DNA from: Nitrospira sp.
Lineage (GTDB): Bacteria; Nitrospirota; Nitrospiria; Nitrospirales; Nitrospiraceae
Direction: 5' to 3'
Assembly (NCBI GenBank): GCA_029858925.1
Contig: JAOUEB010000019.1
Location: 1 to 9,984 of the forward strand
DNA length: 9,984 nt
In this document: positions 7,182 to 9,984 of the stretch, piece by piece
How the letters are laid out: every line of letters begins with the position of its first letter
How positions within the stretch are numbered: the stretch's first letter is position 1
The notes under the pieces: model-generated
The model's database searches: none
The model's input: only the letters and a program-made list of their open reading frames with translations
Told to the model about the DNA's origin: nothing
Translations under genes and position numbers: made by a program

Positions 7182-8618
7182 TCATGACTTCGTGGCGATG
7201 ACGGCGGATGGACGAATAACCCACAGCATGATACCGGCAAAAATAATGGAACCGGCTGCTGAAAACCACAGAAACCACTCCAGTTTGGCAAACAGCGCGA
7301 ACAACAACAGCGACACCGAAAAATCCCGGCTGGCCACATTTTTCATCATGAAGTCAGACCACGCCGCATGCGCCGTCGTTCTCCACCCGCCCGCCGACTT
7401 GATTTTCTGCGCCCGCTCCACCAGTAGAAACGACAAACCGTTCCCCAGCACAGCGACCGCCCCGCAAGCCAGTGTTATCCAGGCCGCAGGCTGCCCCACC
7501 TGTGTCGAGTAGAGTCCGACGGCAATGCCTGCGAAGATCGCCATATGCACGACATTATCCATGGCGAGGTCGAGCCAGGCGCCGAACGGTGACTCCGTGA
7601 AGGTCAGGCGCGCCACTTCGCCGTCACAGCAGTCGATCACCGCCGCCAACTGGAACAGCAGCGCCGCGACAACCCCTGCCGCATAGGTCCCCATTCCAAA
7701 CCCCGCAGCCGACACAAACCCGATGGACGCCGCCACGGTGGTAATCGCATTGGGCGAGAATCCTGCGGCGAGAAACAGGCGCGTACACCAGCGCGAGAGC
7801 TTGCGATTGAAGTGCCGATCGACGAAACTTTCCGTTTCACCCTTCAATGAGTTGAAGAGCTTCTTTTCAGCCAACGGCACATCGGATAACGTCTTCACAT
7901 CCTGATACCACGTGCCACGCTTGTCCTCCGCCGCCACGACACGCACACGGCCGTCGACCGCCGCCCGTTCGAGCCACCTGCGGATCGGAAGCCGGCTGTT
8001 GTCGCTCTGCGTAGGACCGGCGGCGCTCATGAAGCCAGCTGGCAAGACGACCAGTTCTGCGGCACAGGGAGCGGAATCATCGAAGTGCGCCGGCGCAAAC
8101 GACGTCAATCGATCGGTTTGAACCTTCAACCGGAGTCCTCCCGCCGTCGGCGGCTCTGATCGTCTCGACGCGGCCTGCGCCACGACAACCGCCTCGCCCT
8201 CCCGTAAATCACGACGCAGCTGTTCGACCAAACCCCGTGAAAACACCGCATTGGCGCTCGCGACCAGCGCAAAACCGCGCACCTCAGCCGCCAGAAACTC
8301 CCATGTTCTCGGATCGTCGAGCGGAAACTCACGAATGGGCATCCAGCGAACGGGGATGGTCACGCGCGGCCCGCTCCCCAATGCCTGCTTGAGTTGATCT
8401 TCTTCGGCACCGGCCAGCACGATCAATTGCCGAATGCCGGCCCGTTGCAAGGTGAGCACCGCACGCGCAAACAACCCGATCCCCACGACGCTTGTGAGCG
8501 GCCCTACTGAGTCCGGTCGATGCCCGACCGAGGCCTCGAACACACCGACCGAGGGCAGCAGGATGGCCGTCGCCACCCCCTGGATTTCCACTCGCCGCTG
8601 AAGAACACCTTCGCTCAT
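7182..8618 (-). CDS. CDP-alcohol phosphatidyltransferase with degenerate N-terminal nucleotidyltransferase domain
   Basis: A 478-aa two-domain protein. The C-terminal half is a membrane CDP-alcohol phosphatidyltransferase, which moves a phospho- or phosphono-alcohol between a CDP/CMP carrier and a hydroxyl acceptor. Its catalytic signature D(x)2DG(x)2AR(x)8G(x)3D(x)3D is complete: Asp329, Asp332, Gly333, Ala336, Arg337, Gly346, Asp350, Asp354, preceded by SPNAIT (288-293) and surrounded by several hydrophobic helices. The first ~245 residues resemble the cytidylyltransferase half of bifunctional IPCT-DIPPS enzymes, down to the closing WYQDV (238-242) and linker, but the GxGxR loop and PK motif are missing and the expected acidic metal site reads VASANAVF (119-126). 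This half is therefore probably not catalytic. The previous gene encodes an intact cytidylyltransferase that could supply the activated substrate. The ATG has only a weak upstream AGG. Confidence 0.88.
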   Translation of the reverse strand: MSEGVLQRRVEIQGVATAILLPSVGVFEASVGHRPDSVGPLTSVVGIGLFARAVLTLQRAGIRQLIVLAGAEEDQLKQALGSGPRVTIPVRWMPIREFPLDDPRTWEFLAAEVRGFALVASANAVFSRGLVEQLRRDLREGEAVVVAQAASRRSEPPTAGGLRLKVQTDRLTSFAPAHFDDSAPCAAELVVLPAGFMSAAGPTQSDNSRLPIRRWLERAAVDGRVRVVAAEDKRGTWYQDVKTLSDVPLAEKKLFNSLKGETESFVDRHFNRKLSRWCTRLFLAAGFSPNAITTVAASIGFVSAAGFGMGTYAAGVVAALLFQLAAVIDCCDGEVARLTFTESPFGAWLDLAMDNVVHMAIFAGIAVGLYSTQVGQPAAWITLACGAVAVLGNGLSFLLVERAQKIKSAGGWRTTAHAAWSDFMMKNVASRDFSVSLLLFALFAKLEWFLWFSAAGSIIFAGIMLWVIRPSAVIATKS

Positions 8619-8668
8619 CGCTGCAACCTAGGAACTGGTTGTCCGTCTCGTCTCTCGAAAAGACTCTC

Positions 8669-9388
8669 TCACAATCTTGGCAACACGCCTAACTCCGCCT
8701 TCTTCACGTCTTCGACAAAGTCGATCTCCGTCCAAGGCAACCCACCGATTTTCTCGTGGCCGACATTGACGGTCTGAAAGAACTGCAGCAACGCATCCTC
8801 GTACTCCATATTCCATAACCCGTTGTCGATGTAGGTCCGGAGCGAGGCCACCATGTGCTGGGTGTCGGCATGCCGCACCCGCAGAAATCCCACGCCCTCG
8901 CCGGCATAATCGTACTGGTCCGGCATCTTCTTCGTCAGCGCGATAACACGGCCGCCCGCCACGACCACCATGCATTCCTCGCCGGTCTGTTTGACGGTCT
9001 CGTCCATCAGCAGCGCGTTCTCATGAGATGACTGGACAAGCCGCCGTAAGATGTCGCGGTGAAAGAGCACGTCGGCATCCATCACGATCACGTCGTCGTC
9101 GAGCGCCGTGCGGGCGATCCAGAGCGAGGAGATACTGCCGCGATGGAATTGATCGTTGACCAGAAAATCGACCGCCACGCCACAAGCATCGTGCTCGACC
9201 GCCTCGCGAATCATCTCCTGCCGATAGCCGACGACAATCGTGGCCCGCCTGATCCCCTGACCGGCCAAGGTCTCCAAATACCGGTGCAACAGCGACCGGC
9301 CGCCGATCTCGATCAGACACTTGGGCCGATGTTGGGTGACTTCCCAAAGCCGTTTGCCGACGCCGGCTGCGAGGATGATCGCTTTCAT
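8669..9388 (-). CDS. LicC/PntC-like cytidylyltransferase
   Basis: A 239-aa soluble nucleotidyltransferase with a Rossmann-like GT-A-type fold. The N-terminal nucleotide loop LAAGVGKR (6-13) and RPKCL (21-25) are intact, as is the metal-binding MDADV (103-107, Asp104 and Asp106). GSISSLW (84-90) corresponds to the segment that follows the substrate pocket in LicC, and the end WTEIDFVED (219-227) supplies further acidic residues. Known relatives activate phosphocholine (LicC) or 2-aminoethylphosphonate (PntC) with CTP. The gene begins inside the stop of a PhnW-like transaminase (ATGA overlap), so the two are translationally coupled; that makes AEP the more likely substrate, forming CMP-AEP. The next gene, 50 bp on, is a transferase of the kind that would use such a product. 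The substrate is an inference: phosphocholine, phosphoethanolamine or a sugar phosphate cannot be excluded from motifs alone. Confidence 0.82.
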   Translation of the reverse strand: MKAIILAAGVGKRLWEVTQHRPKCLIEIGGRSLLHRYLETLAGQGIRRATIVVGYRQEMIREAVEHDACGVAVDFLVNDQFHRGSISSLWIARTALDDDVIVMDADVLFHRDILRRLVQSSHENALLMDETVKQTGEECMVVVAGGRVIALTKKMPDQYDYAGEGVGFLRVRHADTQHMVASLRTYIDNGLWNMEYEDALLQFFQTVNVGHEKIGGLPWTEIDFVEDVKKAELGVLPRL

Positions 9389-9984
9389 GCGGGCTGACAG
9401 GCCTGTTCGAAGGCGTCGAGAAATCCGGCAAACTGCGCTTCAGTCAACGCGCCCATGTTGGCGACCCGGAAAATCCTATTTTCCAGATTGCCTTGGCCTG
9501 CATAGATGACGTAGCCCTGCGCTTTCAGCCGGTCGTGCAGCGACTGGTAGGAGACATCCTCTGGCAAGTAGTAGGCCGTGATGGTATTCGACTGGCGATC
9601 CGGCGGCAAAAGCGCCTTCACCCCCAGCTTGGCCATGCGGTCACGGATGACCGTCGCCATCCGTTTGTACCGCTGAACTCGATTGGCCACGCCTTCTTCC
9701 AGCAACTCGCTCAACGCCTCGTCGAATGCATAGTAGACCTGGACGGCGGGAGTGAAGGGAATCGTGCCCCGGCCTTCGTTATCAATGTAATGCATAAGAT
9801 GGAGATACCAGGACCGCTTGGGGTAGGCCCGCATCTTTTCGACGAAACCCTTCCGCACGAGCACGAACGAGACGCCGGGAAATCCCTGGATGCACTTTCC
9901 CGCAGTACCCGCCACCATATAAATGTGCGACCGCGCAATATCGATCGTTTCACCCGCTAGGGCGCTGACCGCGTCAAGCACGAA
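9385..9984 (-). CDS. phnW: PhnW-like 2-aminoethylphosphonate transaminase, 5' end cut off
   Basis: The last ~199 residues of a class V PLP-dependent aminotransferase; the open frame runs off the right edge, and the GTG near 9981 is an internal Val of a VLDAVSA motif, not a start. That motif has the Asp that contacts the PLP ring nitrogen, and the PLP lysine (codon 9895-9897) lies in GKCIQGFPG, 26 residues later. KCIQG(V/F)PG and the 26-residue spacing are what I recall for S. Typhimurium PhnW (Asp168, Lys194). Further on are PFTPAVQ and the substrate-carboxylate Arg in FRVANMG near the C-terminus. In PhnW the reaction interconverts AEP plus pyruvate and phosphonoacetaldehyde plus alanine. Coupling by ATGA to a PntC-like cytidylyltransferase argues for AEP synthesis, not breakdown. 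Related alanine-glyoxylate or serine-pyruvate transaminases are the main alternative. Confidence 0.8.
   Translation of the reverse strand, partial: FVLDAVSALAGETIDIARSHIYMVAGTAGKCIQGFPGVSFVLVRKGFVEKMRAYPKRSWYLHLMHYIDNEGRGTIPFTPAVQVYYAFDEALSELLEEGVANRVQRYKRMATVIRDRMAKLGVKALLPPDRQSNTITAYYLPEDVSYQSLHDRLKAQGYVIYAGQGNLENRIFRVANMGALTEAQFAGFLDAFEQACQPA

Overview
The window reads as a chromosomal segment from a Gram-negative-type bacterium of moderately high GC. The mix of a long single-chain SMC, the MEP-pathway enzyme IspH, PilZ proteins and a lipid-headgroup operon fits Nitrospirota (Nitrospira-like), but that placement is an impression from protein style, not a database result. No rRNA, tRNA, CRISPR, insertion sequence or phage gene is visible.

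Layout. Positions 1-140 lie downstream of smc and hold a near-consensus promoter (65-93) firing leftward out of the window. A complete smc gene (141-3794) and ispH (3972-4937) follow, both on the minus strand, with ispH upstream of smc; the 177-bp gap between them has a perfect 11-bp hairpin and a possible smc promoter. From 4938 to 5797 gene density drops: two inverted repeats (5052-5074, 5104-5152), then the remains of a PilZ gene broken over three reading frames (5271-5634), then an intact small PilZ gene on the plus strand (5798-6175). Its 3' end overlaps the convergent minus-strand operon by 10 bp.

The right-hand 3.8 kb (6166-9984) is the most interesting part. It is a minus-strand operon transcribed from beyond the right edge: a PhnW-like class V aminotransferase (5' end cut off), a LicC/PntC-like sugar-nucleotide-type cytidylyltransferase joined to it by an ATGA overlap, a CDP-alcohol phosphatidyltransferase with an extra N-terminal nucleotidyltransferase-like domain that has lost its catalytic motifs, and a polytopic flippase-like protein (LPG-synthase transmembrane family). 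The order matches the last steps of a pathway that would make 2-aminoethylphosphonate (AEP), activate it as CMP-AEP, transfer it to a lipid or polyol acceptor and perhaps move the product across the membrane. The individual families are seen in the sequence; the AEP substrate and the phosphonolipid product are inferred from gene order.

Housekeeping genes (smc, ispH) occupy the left half and the specialised envelope-lipid operon the right half, separated by a decaying regulatory-gene zone.
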